Positions 43,892 through 52,736 of a stretch of DNA of 64,000 nt are shown here, one piece after another; positions within the stretch are counted from its first letter, which is position 1; each line of letters starts with the position of its first letter. Both the position numbers and the translations under genes were made by a program. The notes under the pieces were generated by a model. It worked only from the letters and a program-made list of their open reading frames with translations. It made no database searches and was not told the origin of the DNA. The stretch comes from Burkholderiales bacterium (GTDB taxonomy: Bacteria; Pseudomonadota; Gammaproteobacteria; Burkholderiales; Burkholderiaceae_C). The stretch is from positions 62,001 to 126,000 of the forward strand of contig JACRAY010000024.1 of NCBI GenBank assembly GCA_016213325.1. The letters run 5' to 3'.

Positions 43892-44998
43892 CTACGCGGG
43901 AAACGACGCGATAGGTGCTGCAGCCGCCCCGCCTTCACGCTGGAAAGTGACCACGTGGTCCACCTGCGCGCGGATGCCGATCCACTCGCCCACCTTGTGG
44001 TCGTGGTGGCTGGGCACGTGGGCCAGCACGACCTCGCCGGTCTTCAGGCGCAGCGTGTAGAGGAACTCCGAGCCGCGGAAGGCCTTGCGCATGATTTCGG
44101 CCTTCACCGGCGCGTCGTCGTCATGCACGATGTCGTCGGCACGCAGCAGCACTTCGCACTGGCCCCAGCTGAAGGCGCTGGGCAGCGGGCATTCGGAGCC
44201 GTCGGTCAGCGCGCCCAGCGGCGTATGCACCATCACCTGGTTGCCCACGCGCTTGAGCGTGGCCGGCGTGAACACGCCGTGGCCTATGAAGTCGGCGACG
44301 AAGCGCGTGGCGGGCCGGTGGTACAGCGTGTACGCGTCGTCCCACTGGTGCAGGTGGCCTTCGTGCATGACGCCGATGATGTCGCCGGTGGCGAACGCCT
44401 CGAGCTGGTCATGGGTGACGAACAGGGCTGTGGCCTTCGCGGCCTTCAGGATGCCGCGGATTTCGTGCGCGAGCCGCTCGCGCAGGTCGACGTCGAGGTT
44501 GGAGAACGGCTCGTCCAGCAGCAGCAGCTGCGGGTTGGGCGCCAGCGCACGGGCCAGCGCCACGCGCTGCTGCTGCCCGCCGGACAGCTGGTGCGGCATC
44601 TGGCGCTGCGTGCCGGGCAGCCCGACCAGCTCCAGCACTTCGGCCACGCGCGCCACGCGTTCGGCCTTGCGCGTGTTGCCGTTCAGCCCGAAGCCGACAT
44701 TGCGCCCGACGTCGAGGTGGGGGAACAGCGCATAGTCCTGGAACACCATGCCGATGCGCCGCCGCTCGGGCGCCAGGTGCACGCGGGGCCCGCTGACCAC
44801 GTCGCCCGAAATGCGGATGAGGCCTTCGGCCGCCGGCTCCAGCCCGGCGATCGCGCGCAGCAAGGTGGTCTTGCCGCAACCCGACGGGCCGATCAGCACG
44901 CCGATGTCGCCCGCCCTCAGGCCCAGCGACACGCGTTCGACGGCCGGCCGGGGCCGGCCCGGGTAGGCGACGCTGAGCTGGCTGAGCTCGATATGCAT
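43892..44998 (-). CDS. fbpC: Ferric iron-type ABC transporter ATP-binding protein
   Basis: A 368-residue ABC ATPase of the FbpC/PotA class. Walker A GPSGCGKTTLL, Q-loop FQDYALFPHLDVGRNVGFGL, signature LSGGQQQRVALARAL, Walker B LLLLDEPFSNLD and H-loop VTHDQ are all intact. A C-terminal TOBE-like regulatory region follows from about residue 240. It energises the permease encoded divergently at 45081; the two start codons are 82 bp apart. The substrate is inferred as Fe(III) from the permease type and candidate Fur site; thiamine, 2-aminoethylphosphonate or polyamine importers share this domain architecture. Confidence 0.85.
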   Translation of the reverse strand: MHIELSQLSVAYPGRPRPAVERVSLGLRAGDIGVLIGPSGCGKTTLLRAIAGLEPAAEGLIRISGDVVSGPRVHLAPERRRIGMVFQDYALFPHLDVGRNVGFGLNGNTRKAERVARVAEVLELVGLPGTQRQMPHQLSGGQQQRVALARALAPNPQLLLLDEPFSNLDVDLRERLAHEIRGILKAAKATALFVTHDQLEAFATGDIIGVMHEGHLHQWDDAYTLYHRPATRFVADFIGHGVFTPATLKRVGNQVMVHTPLGALTDGSECPLPSAFSWGQCEVLLRADDIVHDDDAPVKAEIMRKAFRGSEFLYTLRLKTGEVVLAHVPSHHDHKVGEWIGIRAQVDHVVTFQREGGAAAAPIASFPA

Positions 44999-45011
44999 GG
45001 GTGTTATTGTA

Positions 45012-45030
45012 GATGCTAGCGATTCGCATT
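45012..45030. promoter_or_regulatory. Candidate Fur-box-like site between fbpC and fbpB
   Basis: The 19 bp GATGCTAGCGATTCGCATT lie in the 82 bp divergent gap of the iron-type ABC genes. The end half-sites GATGC/GCATT form an imperfect dyad resembling degenerate betaproteobacterial Fur boxes (AATGCGAAT half-sites). The match is weak; position is the main argument. Confidence 0.35.
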
Positions 45031-45080
45031 TACTTGATTTAACTCAGCTGCACCCGGGACTTTCCGGGCAAGCTCGCCCG

Positions 45081-46700
45081 ATGCGCCGACTGCAAGACCT
45101 GCCCCTGCTGCTGCTCGCCCTGCTGCTGGCCCTGCCCGTGCTGGCCATCCTGGCGTCGTGGCTGCAGTGGAACGCCGAGAGCGCGCAGATCCTGCGGGAG
45201 ATGGGCTCGACCGTGCTGGCGGGCTATGCGCTCACCAGCGTGGGCCTGTGCCTCGCCGTCGCGGTGGGCGTGGCCGTCGTGGGGACGGCGGCCGCGGCGG
45301 CCGTGACGCTGTTCGAATTTCCTGGGCGCCGCACGCTGGAATGGGCGCTGCTGCTGCCGCTGGCCATCCCGGCCTACGTCGTGGCGTATGCGTACACCGA
45401 CTTCCTGCAGTTCAGCGGGCCGCTGCAGTCGTGGCTGCGCTCGCAGTTCGGGCTGGAAGGCCGCGTGTTTCCCGAGGTGCGCACCGTGGGCGGTGCCACC
45501 CTGGTCTTCATCTTCTCGCTGTATCCCTACGTGTACCTGCTGGCGCGGGCCGCATTGGCCGAACGCGCGGCGCACCTGATGGAAGCCGCTCGGCTGCTGG
45601 GCGCCCCGCTGGGGCGGCGCATCCGGCGCGTGGCCTTGCCGCTGGCACGCCCGGCGGTGGCCGCGGGCGTGGCGCTGGCGCTGATGGAGACGCTGGCGGA
45701 CTACGGCGTGGTCAGCTACTTCGGCATCCAGACTTTCACCACCGGCATCTACAAGGCCTGGCTCGCCATGGACAACCGCATCGCCGCGGCGCAGCTCGCC
45801 ACCCTGCTGCTGGCGCTGGTGGCGGTGCTGCTCGCGCTCGAGCATCGCGCGCAGCGCAAGCTGCGCTTCGCGGGGGACCGCGGCGCGCAGTCGGGGTCGG
45901 CCGAGGCGCAGCCGGTGGCGCTGGCGGGCGGTGCACGCGTCGCCGCATGGCTGGTCTGCACCGTGCCCATCGTGGTGGGCTTCGTGCTGCCCGTGCTCTT
46001 CATGCTGCGCCCGCTGGCCGCCGACTGGTCGGTCCTGCCCTGGGACCGTTTCGTGCAGTGGGGCTTCAACAGCCTGCGGCTGGGCGCGATCAGTGCGGTG
46101 CTGGCCGTGGCGCTGGCGCTGGCGCTGGCCTTCAGCCTGCGCCGCGCGCCCGATGCGGTCACGCGCGGGGTGGTGCGGCTGGCCAGCCTGGGCTATGCGG
46201 TGCCGGGCGCGGTGATCGTGGTCGGCCTCTTGCTGCCGGTCGGCTGGCTGCAGCAGGCGGCGCCTTCGAGCCAGGTGGGCTACTGGGTGACGGCCACCGC
46301 GGTGGGCATCGTGTGGGCTTACCTCGTGCGCTTCGTGTCGGTGGCGCTGCAGTCCATGCAAAGCGGCTACGCACGCATCCCGGCCAGCTTCGACGACTCG
46401 GCGCGCATGCTGGGCACCGCCGGGTTTGCCCTGCTGGCGCGCGTGCACTGGCCGCTGTTGAAGCGGTCGGCCGCCGCCGCCGGCCTGCTGGTGTTCGTGG
46501 ACGTGATGAAGGAGCTGCCGGCCACGCTGGTGCTGCGGCCCTTCGACAGCGACACGCTGGCGGTGGTGGCCTACCAGCTCGCGCGCGACGAGCGCCTGGG
46601 CGAGGCGGCACTGCCGTCGCTGGCACTGGTGCTGGTGGGGCTGATCCCAGTGGTGTTGCTTAGCCGGACTTTGCGCGGCCCGGGCGAGCGCAAGGCATAG
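45081..46700 (+). CDS. fbpB: Ferric iron-type ABC transporter permease (fused two-module)
   Basis: A 539-residue inner-membrane permease with two binding-protein-dependent transport modules, as in FbpB/SfuB. Hydrophobic segments include LLLLALLLALPVLAILAS at the N-terminus. Each half has an EAA-type loop: MEAARLLGAPLGRRIRRVALPLARP and DSARMLGTAGFALLARVHWPLL. The ATG at 45081 precedes the first membrane segment; the upstream in-frame extension to 44997 overlaps fbpC and looks non-native. It pairs with the divergent ATPase. No periplasmic binding protein (FbpA) gene is in the vicinity. Confidence 0.87.
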   Translation: MRRLQDLPLLLLALLLALPVLAILASWLQWNAESAQILREMGSTVLAGYALTSVGLCLAVAVGVAVVGTAAAAAVTLFEFPGRRTLEWALLLPLAIPAYVVAYAYTDFLQFSGPLQSWLRSQFGLEGRVFPEVRTVGGATLVFIFSLYPYVYLLARAALAERAAHLMEAARLLGAPLGRRIRRVALPLARPAVAAGVALALMETLADYGVVSYFGIQTFTTGIYKAWLAMDNRIAAAQLATLLLALVAVLLALEHRAQRKLRFAGDRGAQSGSAEAQPVALAGGARVAAWLVCTVPIVVGFVLPVLFMLRPLAADWSVLPWDRFVQWGFNSLRLGAISAVLAVALALALAFSLRRAPDAVTRGVVRLASLGYAVPGAVIVVGLLLPVGWLQQAAPSSQVGYWVTATAVGIVWAYLVRFVSVALQSMQSGYARIPASFDDSARMLGTAGFALLARVHWPLLKRSAAAAGLLVFVDVMKELPATLVLRPFDSDTLAVVAYQLARDERLGEAALPSLALVLVGLIPVVLLSRTLRGPGERKA

Positions 46701-46733
46701 TCAGCGTTGCGCGGTGCCGGTATCCTCCGGTCC

Positions 46734-49700
46734 ATGCGCGCCACGCTTCTTGCCTGCTGCGTAGTCCTTGCGCTGGTCCTGGCACCGGTGGCGCAGGCAC
46801 GCACGGCACCGGGTGTGCAGGCAGGCACGCTGGACCTCACAGGCTGGGATTTCACGCGCGACGGCATCGTGGCACTGGACGGCCAGTGGCAGTTCGCCCC
46901 CGGCCAGCTGCTCGCGCCGTCCGACCCCTGGCCCGCCGATGCGAAGCCGGTGGAGGTGCCGGGCGCATGGAACACGGTGCTGGGCCACGGCCACGGCTAC
47001 GGCACCTATCGCCTGCACGTGCGCTGCCAGGGCGACCCGCTGCTGGGCCTGGCGGTCCCGGTGCAACACAGCGCGGCGCGCTACCTCGTCAACGGGCGGC
47101 CGGTGCTGCAGGTGGGCGAGCCGGGCGCCGCGGCCGATGCGCACCAGCCGGTGGCGAAAGTGGCGCTGGCGGCACTGCCCACCGGCTCCTGCCCAATGAC
47201 CCTGCTGGTGCAGGTGTCCAACTTCGAGGCGGTGCGCGGCGGCCTGTTCCGCAGCATCCAGCTGGGCTCCTTCGAGCAGGTCTCGCAGCGCCGCGAGCAT
47301 TCGCTGCTGCGCTCGCAGCTGGCGCTGGGCGCCATGCTGTTCCTGGGCCTGTTCACGCTGATGTTCGTGCCGATGCGCCGCCGCGACTGGGGCGGCGGCC
47401 TGTTTGCGGTGTTCACCTTCAGCTACACCATCAGCCTGGGCCTGATGGCCGAGCGGCCGCTGCAGCCGCTGGTGGAAGGCATAGGCTTCGAAGGCCAGAT
47501 GCGCATCGTCTTCACGAACTGGGCGATCGGGCCGGTGGCGCTGCCGCTGATGCTGGCGCGCCTGTACCCCGCGCACGCCGGTTGGCCCCGGCTGGCGCCC
47601 GCACTCGCGTCGTTCAGCGCCGTGCTGGCGGTCCTGCCGCTGGTGACACCGGCGCGCATCTTCATGCAGGCCCTGCCGCTGGTGGTGGCGGCGGGCCTGC
47701 TGATGGCTTTCTTTGCGGCGTACGTGCTGGCCCGCGCTTCTTTCGCGCGCGCCGAGGGGGCCGCGCTGCTGCTCGGCGGCCTGGTCGTCATGATCGCGAC
47801 CGGCTGGCACGATTCGCTGGGCGCGCAGCACCTGCTGGATAGCAGCTGGCTGCCCTACGGCATGCTCGGTTTCGAAGCCGCGCTGGCCCTGATGCTGGCC
47901 CAGCGCTTTGCGCGCGCGCTGGCGTCCGAAGAGTTGCGCGCCGTCGAACAGAGCGAGCGCACCGGCATGCTGGTGCGCGCGACGCAGGCCGGCCTGGCCG
48001 ACTGGGACGTGGTGCACCGCAAGCTCACGCTGTCGGACCGCTACAAGGAAATGTTCGGCTACGCTGCCGATACGGCGGATGCCGCAGTGCCCGACTACCG
48101 CGACATGCTGCACCCGGACGACCGCGACGAGGTGTACGGCCTGTTCGCGCGCCAGCTGCGCGCGCGCGACGTGCGCAACGGCGTGCGCCAGTTCGAGCCG
48201 CGCGACTACCGCATGCAGCGTGCCGACGGCGAGTACGTGTGGGTGCACGCCGAAGCCATCGGCATCTGCGGGCCCGACGGGCGCGTGCTGCGGGTGGTCA
48301 GTTCGTTCATCGACGTCACCGCCAGCAAGCGCCACGAGCAGGAGATGGCCGGCCGGCTCAAGTTCATCGGCGACCTGTTCGACTCGGTGCCCATCGCGCT
48401 GGTGCTGCGCGACCCGGCGGGGCGTTACCTCTTCGTCAACCGCGCGTGGGAGCGCTACATGGGGCTCGGGCGTGACAGCGTCCTCGGCACGTCACTGCGC
48501 GACGTGGCCGACCCGGCTGCCGCCGAGGCGCTGGCGCTGGACGCCAGGGCCCTGGCGCTGGGGCCCGGCGCCTCGCCGCCGCCGCACGAGTACGACTACA
48601 ACGGCCGCCGCCTGATCCAGACCCGCACCGTGATGGCCGACGCGACCGGCGCGGCTATCGGCGTGCTGGTGGCCAGCCTCGACATCACCGAGAAGCAGCA
48701 GGTCGAAGAGGCACTGCGCCGCTCGCGCGACCAGGTGGCGGCGCAGGCGAAGCAGCTCGAAGCGCAGAACGAAGCGCTGAAGGAGAACGTGCGGCTGCGC
48801 GAGGAGGTCGAGCGCATCGGCCGGCACGACCTGAAGACCCCGCTGAACAGCATCGTGGCCGTGCCGCGCCTGCTGCGCGAGGAAAGGCAGCTCGGGCCCG
48901 AGGCCGACGAGCTGCTCGGCATCGTGGAGCGCGCCGGCTACCGCATCCTGTCGATGGTCAACCTGTCGCTAGACCTCTACAAGATGGAGCAGGGCACCTA
49001 CGTCTTCCGCCCCGATGCGGTCGACCTGGCCGAACTGGCGCTGAAGGTGGTGGCCGAAGTGCGCATGCACGCCGCGTCCAAGCAGGTGCTGGTGCAGCTG
49101 AAGGCGCACAGCCCCCCGTATGCGTGGGCCGAGGAGCTGTTGTGCTACTCGCTGATCGCCAACCTGCTGAAGAACGCGGTGGAGGCTTCGCCCGAAGGCG
49201 GCGTGGTCGACATGGTGATCGCAGCCGCAGAAGAGGGCACGGTGCAGGTCCGCATCCACAACAGCGGAGCGGTGCCCGAGGCCATACGCGCCAGCTTCTT
49301 CCGCAAGTACACCACCATGGGCAAGGCCAGCGGCACCGGGCTGGGCTCGTACTCGGCCTGGCTGATGGCCAAGGTGCAGGACGGCCGCACGGAGATGACC
49401 ACGTCGGACCAGGGCGGCACCACGCTTTCGGTCACGCTGCGCACCGCGCCGCCCGGCAAGCTGCCGGCGGCCGCGCGCCACGCCGCCGAAAAGCCCGACC
49501 CGCATGCGAAGGAGATCGCGTCGTTGCCGCCCACGCGCGTGCTGCTGGTGGACGACGACGAGTACAACCTGATGATCGTGCGGCGCTTCCTGCCGACGCC
49601 GCCTTTCACCGTGGACACCGCCATCAACGGCCGCGTGGCGCTGGGCGCCGCCGAACTGCAGTGGCCCGACCTGGTGCTGATGGACCTGGACATGCCGGTC

Positions 49701-50270
49701 ATGGGCGGGCTGCAGGCGGTGGTGAAGCTGCGCGAGATGCAGCGTGCCACGCTGGCCGGGGCCTGCACGATCGTGGCCCTGTCGTCGCACGACGACGAGG
49801 AGACCCAGCGCGCGGCGCTGGCCTCGGGCTTCGACCAGTACCTGACCAAGCCCGTGACGCGCGAGGCGATCCACTCGCTGCTGCGTGACCTGCACCTGCT
49901 GATCGGCGTGGCGCCCACGCCCATGCCTGCGCCGATGCCGATCCGCACGCGCGCGCCCGAGCCCGGCGACCCGATCCGCGTCGACCCGGACTACGAGCCG
50001 ATCATGGACGACTTCATCGCGTCACGCCGCGCCTTGCTGGCCCAGCTGGAGCTGGCGGCGCGCGGCGACGACCGCAGCGAGATCCGCCGCATCGCCCACC
50101 AGCTGGCCGGCAGCTTCGCGCTGTACGGCTTCGGCTGGGCCAGCGAGCGCAGCCACTGGCTGGAGAAGAACTTCACCGAAGTGCCGCCCGGCGGCGTCGA
50201 GCGCTGGGCGACCGACTTGCGGCGCCACCTCGACACCGTGCAAATCCGTTTCGACAGGCAAGAAGCCTGA
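46734..50270 (+). CDS. Hybrid sensor histidine kinase (7TMR-DISM, PAS, HisKA, HATPase, receiver, Hpt-like)
   Basis: An 1178-residue hybrid kinase. A signal peptide (LLACCVVLALVLAPVAQA) leads to a periplasmic carbohydrate-binding-like 7TMR-DISM sensor (LDLTGWDF, DGQWQFAPGQ), then seven hydrophobic segments (about 200-390). Two PAS domains follow (about 430-660; YKEMFGYAADTAD and LRDPAGRYLFVNRAWERY), a coiled coil, a HisKA box with His698 (RHDLKTPLNSIV), an HATPase (NLLKNAVEASPEGG, GTGLGSYSAWLM), a receiver with Asp984 (LMDLDMPVMGG) and an Hpt-like tail with His1122 (IAHQLAGSFA). Start at ATG 46734 because it gives a clean signal peptide; a TTG nine codons upstream is less likely. The downstream receiver gene is its probable partner. 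Confidence 0.88.
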   Translation: MRATLLACCVVLALVLAPVAQARTAPGVQAGTLDLTGWDFTRDGIVALDGQWQFAPGQLLAPSDPWPADAKPVEVPGAWNTVLGHGHGYGTYRLHVRCQGDPLLGLAVPVQHSAARYLVNGRPVLQVGEPGAAADAHQPVAKVALAALPTGSCPMTLLVQVSNFEAVRGGLFRSIQLGSFEQVSQRREHSLLRSQLALGAMLFLGLFTLMFVPMRRRDWGGGLFAVFTFSYTISLGLMAERPLQPLVEGIGFEGQMRIVFTNWAIGPVALPLMLARLYPAHAGWPRLAPALASFSAVLAVLPLVTPARIFMQALPLVVAAGLLMAFFAAYVLARASFARAEGAALLLGGLVVMIATGWHDSLGAQHLLDSSWLPYGMLGFEAALALMLAQRFARALASEELRAVEQSERTGMLVRATQAGLADWDVVHRKLTLSDRYKEMFGYAADTADAAVPDYRDMLHPDDRDEVYGLFARQLRARDVRNGVRQFEPRDYRMQRADGEYVWVHAEAIGICGPDGRVLRVVSSFIDVTASKRHEQEMAGRLKFIGDLFDSVPIALVLRDPAGRYLFVNRAWERYMGLGRDSVLGTSLRDVADPAAAEALALDARALALGPGASPPPHEYDYNGRRLIQTRTVMADATGAAIGVLVASLDITEKQQVEEALRRSRDQVAAQAKQLEAQNEALKENVRLREEVERIGRHDLKTPLNSIVAVPRLLREERQLGPEADELLGIVERAGYRILSMVNLSLDLYKMEQGTYVFRPDAVDLAELALKVVAEVRMHAASKQVLVQLKAHSPPYAWAEELLCYSLIANLLKNAVEASPEGGVVDMVIAAAEEGTVQVRIHNSGAVPEAIRASFFRKYTTMGKASGTGLGSYSAWLMAKVQDGRTEMTTSDQGGTTLSVTLRTAPPGKLPAAARHAAEKPDPHAKEIASLPPTRVLLVDDDEYNLMIVRRFLPTPPFTVDTAINGRVALGAAELQWPDLVLMDLDMPVMGGLQAVVKLREMQRATLAGACTIVALSSHDDEETQRAALASGFDQYLTKPVTREAIHSLLRDLHLLIGVAPTPMPAPMPIRTRAPEPGDPIRVDPDYEPIMDDFIASRRALLAQLELAARGDDRSEIRRIAHQLAGSFALYGFGWASERSHWLEKNFTEVPPGGVERWATDLRRHLDTVQIRFDRQEA

Positions 50271-50280
50271 AAGGCCCACC

Positions 50281-50655
50281 ATGGAAGAAGCCAGAAAGAA
50301 GATCCTGGTGGTCGACGACGATCCTGCAGTCCTGAAGATCCTCGAGACCAAACTCGCCAGCCGCTACTACGTCGTCACAACCGGCAACCCTGCGGGTGCA
50401 CTGGCGCTGGCGCGGCGCGAGAAACCCGACGCCGTGCTGTGCGACATCGACATGCCGGACATGACCGGCGGCGACGTGGCGGCGGCGCTCGCGGGCGACC
50501 CGGCGACCGCTTTCATTCCCTTCGTCTACCTGACCAACCTGGTGTCGCCCGAAGAAGCGCGTGACCTGGGTGGCCAGGTCGGCGGGCGCAGCGGCATTTC
50601 GAAGCGCGCGCCGCTGGCCGAGCTGGTGAAGGTGATCGACGAAGCGCTGAAGTAG
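50281..50655 (+). CDS. Single-domain response regulator
   Basis: A 124-residue CheY-like receiver with no output domain: acidic pair in ILVVDDDPAVL, phospho-acceptor Asp55 in VLCDIDMPDMTGG, FVYLTNL for the Thr position and the lysine in ISKRAPLAELVKV. It starts 10 bp after the hybrid kinase stop, so it likely relays phosphate from the kinase Hpt-like tail. The YLTN-SKRAP end is slightly divergent from classical KPF. Confidence 0.88.
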   Translation: MEEARKKILVVDDDPAVLKILETKLASRYYVVTTGNPAGALALARREKPDAVLCDIDMPDMTGGDVAAALAGDPATAFIPFVYLTNLVSPEEARDLGGQVGGRSGISKRAPLAELVKVIDEALK

Positions 50656-50667
50656 GCCGCCCGGCGG

Positions 50668-50904
50668 TCAGGCGTCCTCGGTCCAGTCCTGCCGAACGGC
50701 GGCGGGCTTGGTGAACACGATCTCGCCGGTAGGCACGTGGACGACGCGGATGTCGCTGGCGGGCCGCGTGAAGCACTTGGCGGCGAGCGTGATGGCCAGT
50801 TCGCGGTCGCTCACCGAGTACACCTGTGAGCCTTTGGCGGGCCACAGCAGCCCGGCTATCGGCTGGTTGCTTTCGATGCGGTACTCGGCGGCATGCGCAG
50901 TCAT
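50668..50904 (-). CDS. Hypothetical protein, 78 residues
   Basis: I do not recognise a family. The product is soluble, without a signal peptide or membrane segment, and contains VYSVSDRELAITLAAKCFTR and DIRVVHVPTGEIVFTKP, which look like two beta strands. A good AGGAGAG ribosome site lies 7-8 bases before the ATG at 50904, and codon usage resembles the neighbours, so it is probably real. It is convergent with the response regulator (12 bp gap). Confidence 0.6.
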   Translation of the reverse strand: MTAHAAEYRIESNQPIAGLLWPAKGSQVYSVSDRELAITLAAKCFTRPASDIRVVHVPTGEIVFTKPAAVRQDWTEDA

Positions 50905-51016
50905 GTTCTCTCCTGCGTTGTCTCTTGTTGGATTCTGCTCCCCAACAGGTTACAGCCGTATGACCGCTTGTCTGTAGGAATGCGCGCACGCGCTTGTAGG
51001 AGTGTGTAACGGTGCT

Positions 51017-51040
51017 GCAGTGCGCAAATTGATGCACTGC
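51017..51040 (-). terminator. Candidate hairpin downstream of tRNA-Arg
   Basis: GCAGTGC (51017-51023) and GCACTGC (51034-51040) pair with a 10-base loop, 7 bases beyond the tRNA 3' end on the minus strand. There is no T tract, so it may be a processing or weak termination signal. The rest of 50905-51046 shows nothing else clear. Confidence 0.3.
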
Positions 51041-51046
51041 GGAAGA

Positions 51047-51121
51047 TGGCGCCCCCGGCGGGAATCGAACCCACATCTAGCGCTTAGGAGGCGCTCGTTC
51101 TATCCATTGAACTACGGCGGC
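51047..51121 (-). tRNA. tRNA-Arg(CCT)
   Basis: Minus-strand cloverleaf with encoded CCA (51047-51049). Anticodon stem AGCGC/GCGCT encloses loop CTCCTAA, giving anticodon CCT (reads AGG). D-arm has AGTTCAATGGATAGAAC; T-arm GTGGG-TTCGATT-CCCGC. The acceptor pairs GCCGCCG with CGGGGGC, leaving a G-G mismatch at pair 4-69; a C at position 4 would pair fully. The 5' end is also part of a long hairpin with upstream sequence (51115-51162). Confidence 0.92.
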
Positions 51122-51162
51122 AGAGGTGCGCGCCATTGTAATGGCGCACTTCTCTGCCGCCG
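51115..51162. other. Long inverted repeat joining the tRNA 5' end to its leader
   Basis: CGGCGGCAGA (51115-51124, including the first seven tRNA bases) is the exact reverse complement of TCTGCCGCCG (51153-51162). Inside, GTGCGC(GC)CA pairs with TGGCGCAC around 51126-51149. In a primary transcript this leader hairpin would compete with the acceptor stem. Confidence 0.6.
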
Positions 51163-51191
51163 TTCGGCCGAATGTGGGCTCCCCTCCCCGG

Positions 51192-51239
51192 CCCTCCCCT
51201 CCGAGAGGGGAGGGGGAGGGTGAACCGCACTGCGTGCGG
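51192..51239. other. Two short hairpins in the gnd leader
   Basis: CCCTCCCCTC-CGA-GAGGGGAGGG (51192-51214), a perfect 10 bp stem, and CCGCAC-TGC-GTGCGG (51225-51239) lie just upstream of the 6-phosphogluconate dehydrogenase start. They are of a kind often scattered in GC-rich betaproteobacterial genomes; any role in gnd expression is unknown. Confidence 0.5.
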
Positions 51240-51250
51240 AGAAAGCGAGA

Positions 51251-52660
51251 ATGCAACGTATGAACGATATCGGGATCATCGGGCTGGGCGTGATGGGCGA
51301 GAACCTCGCGCTCAACTTCGAGCGCAACGGGTTTGGCGTGGCCGGGTTCGACACCGACGCGGCGAAGCGCGCCAGCTTTGCGGTGCGCATGGAAGGCAGG
51401 CGCGGCGCGGTGGCTGGCGACTTCGGGGCGTTCGCGGACGCGCTCGTCCGCCCGCGCCGCGTGCTGGTCATGGTGCCGGCGGGGTCCGCCGTGGACGACG
51501 TGATCGCGGCGCTGCGGCCACACCTTGGGGCCGGCGACATCCTCATCGACGGCGGCAACTCGCACTTCGCGGACACGGCCCGGCGCATCGGTGCGTTGCA
51601 GGATACGGGCGTCCTGTACGTGGGCTGCGGCGTGAGCGGCGGTGAAGAAGGCGCGCTGCACGGGCCGGCCCTGATGCCCGGCGGTGATGCGGCCGCGTGG
51701 CCGCACCTCGCGCCGCAGCTGCGCGCGATCGCGGCCAAGGCGGACGACGGCACGCCCTGCTGCGACTGGGTCGGCGCAGGCGGCTCGGGCCACTTCGTGA
51801 AGATGGTGCACAACGGCATCGAGTACGGCGACATGCAGGCCATCTGCGAGGCGTACTGGCTGATGCGCGAACTGTTCGGCATGCCGGCGCCCGCGATCGG
51901 CGCGGTGTTTACCGACTGGAATCGCGGCGAACTGGCCAGCTACCTGGTGCAGATCACGGCGGACATCCTGGCGCATGCCGATCCTGAAACGGGCCGCGCG
52001 CTGGTCGACCTGGTCCTCGACACCGCAGAACAGAAGGGCACCGGCAAGTGGGCGAGCCAGAGCGCGCTGGACCTTGGCGTCACGGCCCCTGCCATGGCCA
52101 GTGCCGTCTTCGCGCGCACCCTCAGCGCGGCGAAGCTGGAGCGCGTGGCCGCTTCGCCCGTGCTGGCCGGGCCACCGCGCACTTTCGCCGGGGACCGCAG
52201 CGAATGGATCGGCCGGCTGCGCCGCGCGCTGTTCGTGACCAAGGTGTGCTGTTACGCGCAGGGGCTGCAGCTGCTGCGAGCGGCCAGCAAGGAGCACGGG
52301 TGGGACTTGCGCCTGGGCAGCATCGTGTCGCTGTGGCGGGCCGGCTGCATCATCCGGGCGAAGTTGCTCGATCCGGTGCGGGGGGCGTATGCGCGCAACC
52401 CGGAACTGGTGAACCTGCTGGTGGACGAACGCTTCGCGGCGCTGCTGTCGGACTACCAGCAGGACCTGCGCGAGGTGGTGGCCATTGCCGCCCTGCATGG
52501 CGTCGCCGTGCCGGCTTTCATGAACGCGCTGGCCTACTACGACGGGTACCGCTCAGGCACGCTGCCGGCCAACCTGCTGCAGGCGCAGCGCGATTACTTC
52601 GGGGCGCATGGGTACCGGCGCGTCGACCGGCCCGGGAAGTTCCACACGCAGTGGAACTGA
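51251..52660 (+). CDS. gnd: 6-phosphogluconate dehydrogenase, NADP(+)-dependent, decarboxylating
   Basis: The enzyme oxidatively decarboxylates 6-phosphogluconate to ribulose-5-phosphate in the pentose phosphate pathway. The 469-residue product has the Rossmann start IGIIGLGVMGENLALNFERN, DGGNSHFADT, the catalytic GVSGGEEGALHGPALMPGG and GGSGHFVKMVHNGIEYGDMQ (catalytic Lys), and C-terminal ALAYYDGYRSGTLPANLLQAQRDYFGAHGY. Two ATGs, 51251 and 51260, are possible; both precede the first strand. Its length fits the decarboxylating GndA type (about 470) rather than the short NAD-type GntZ (about 300). Confidence 0.95.
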   Translation: MQRMNDIGIIGLGVMGENLALNFERNGFGVAGFDTDAAKRASFAVRMEGRRGAVAGDFGAFADALVRPRRVLVMVPAGSAVDDVIAALRPHLGAGDILIDGGNSHFADTARRIGALQDTGVLYVGCGVSGGEEGALHGPALMPGGDAAAWPHLAPQLRAIAAKADDGTPCCDWVGAGGSGHFVKMVHNGIEYGDMQAICEAYWLMRELFGMPAPAIGAVFTDWNRGELASYLVQITADILAHADPETGRALVDLVLDTAEQKGTGKWASQSALDLGVTAPAMASAVFARTLSAAKLERVAASPVLAGPPRTFAGDRSEWIGRLRRALFVTKVCCYAQGLQLLRAASKEHGWDLRLGSIVSLWRAGCIIRAKLLDPVRGAYARNPELVNLLVDERFAALLSDYQQDLREVVAIAALHGVAVPAFMNALAYYDGYRSGTLPANLLQAQRDYFGAHGYRRVDRPGKFHTQWN

Positions 52661-52736
52661 ACTGCGTACGCCAATTGGTGGATTCGCCGACGCCACGAGT
52701 TGCCTAGCATCGCGTCTTCCAAAGGAGGAGGACGCC

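Noticed and set aside
43725..44060. Short plus-strand ORF with LNAEDAEETTKDAE... sequence
   Set aside because: The ORF is created by the palindromic TTCTGCG element, and an equivalent ORF appears in copy 1; it has no independent start or family.
44997..45080. Extended N-terminus of the iron-type permease
   Set aside because: It overlaps the fbpC start and adds polar sequence before the first membrane segment; the ATG at 45081 is more natural.
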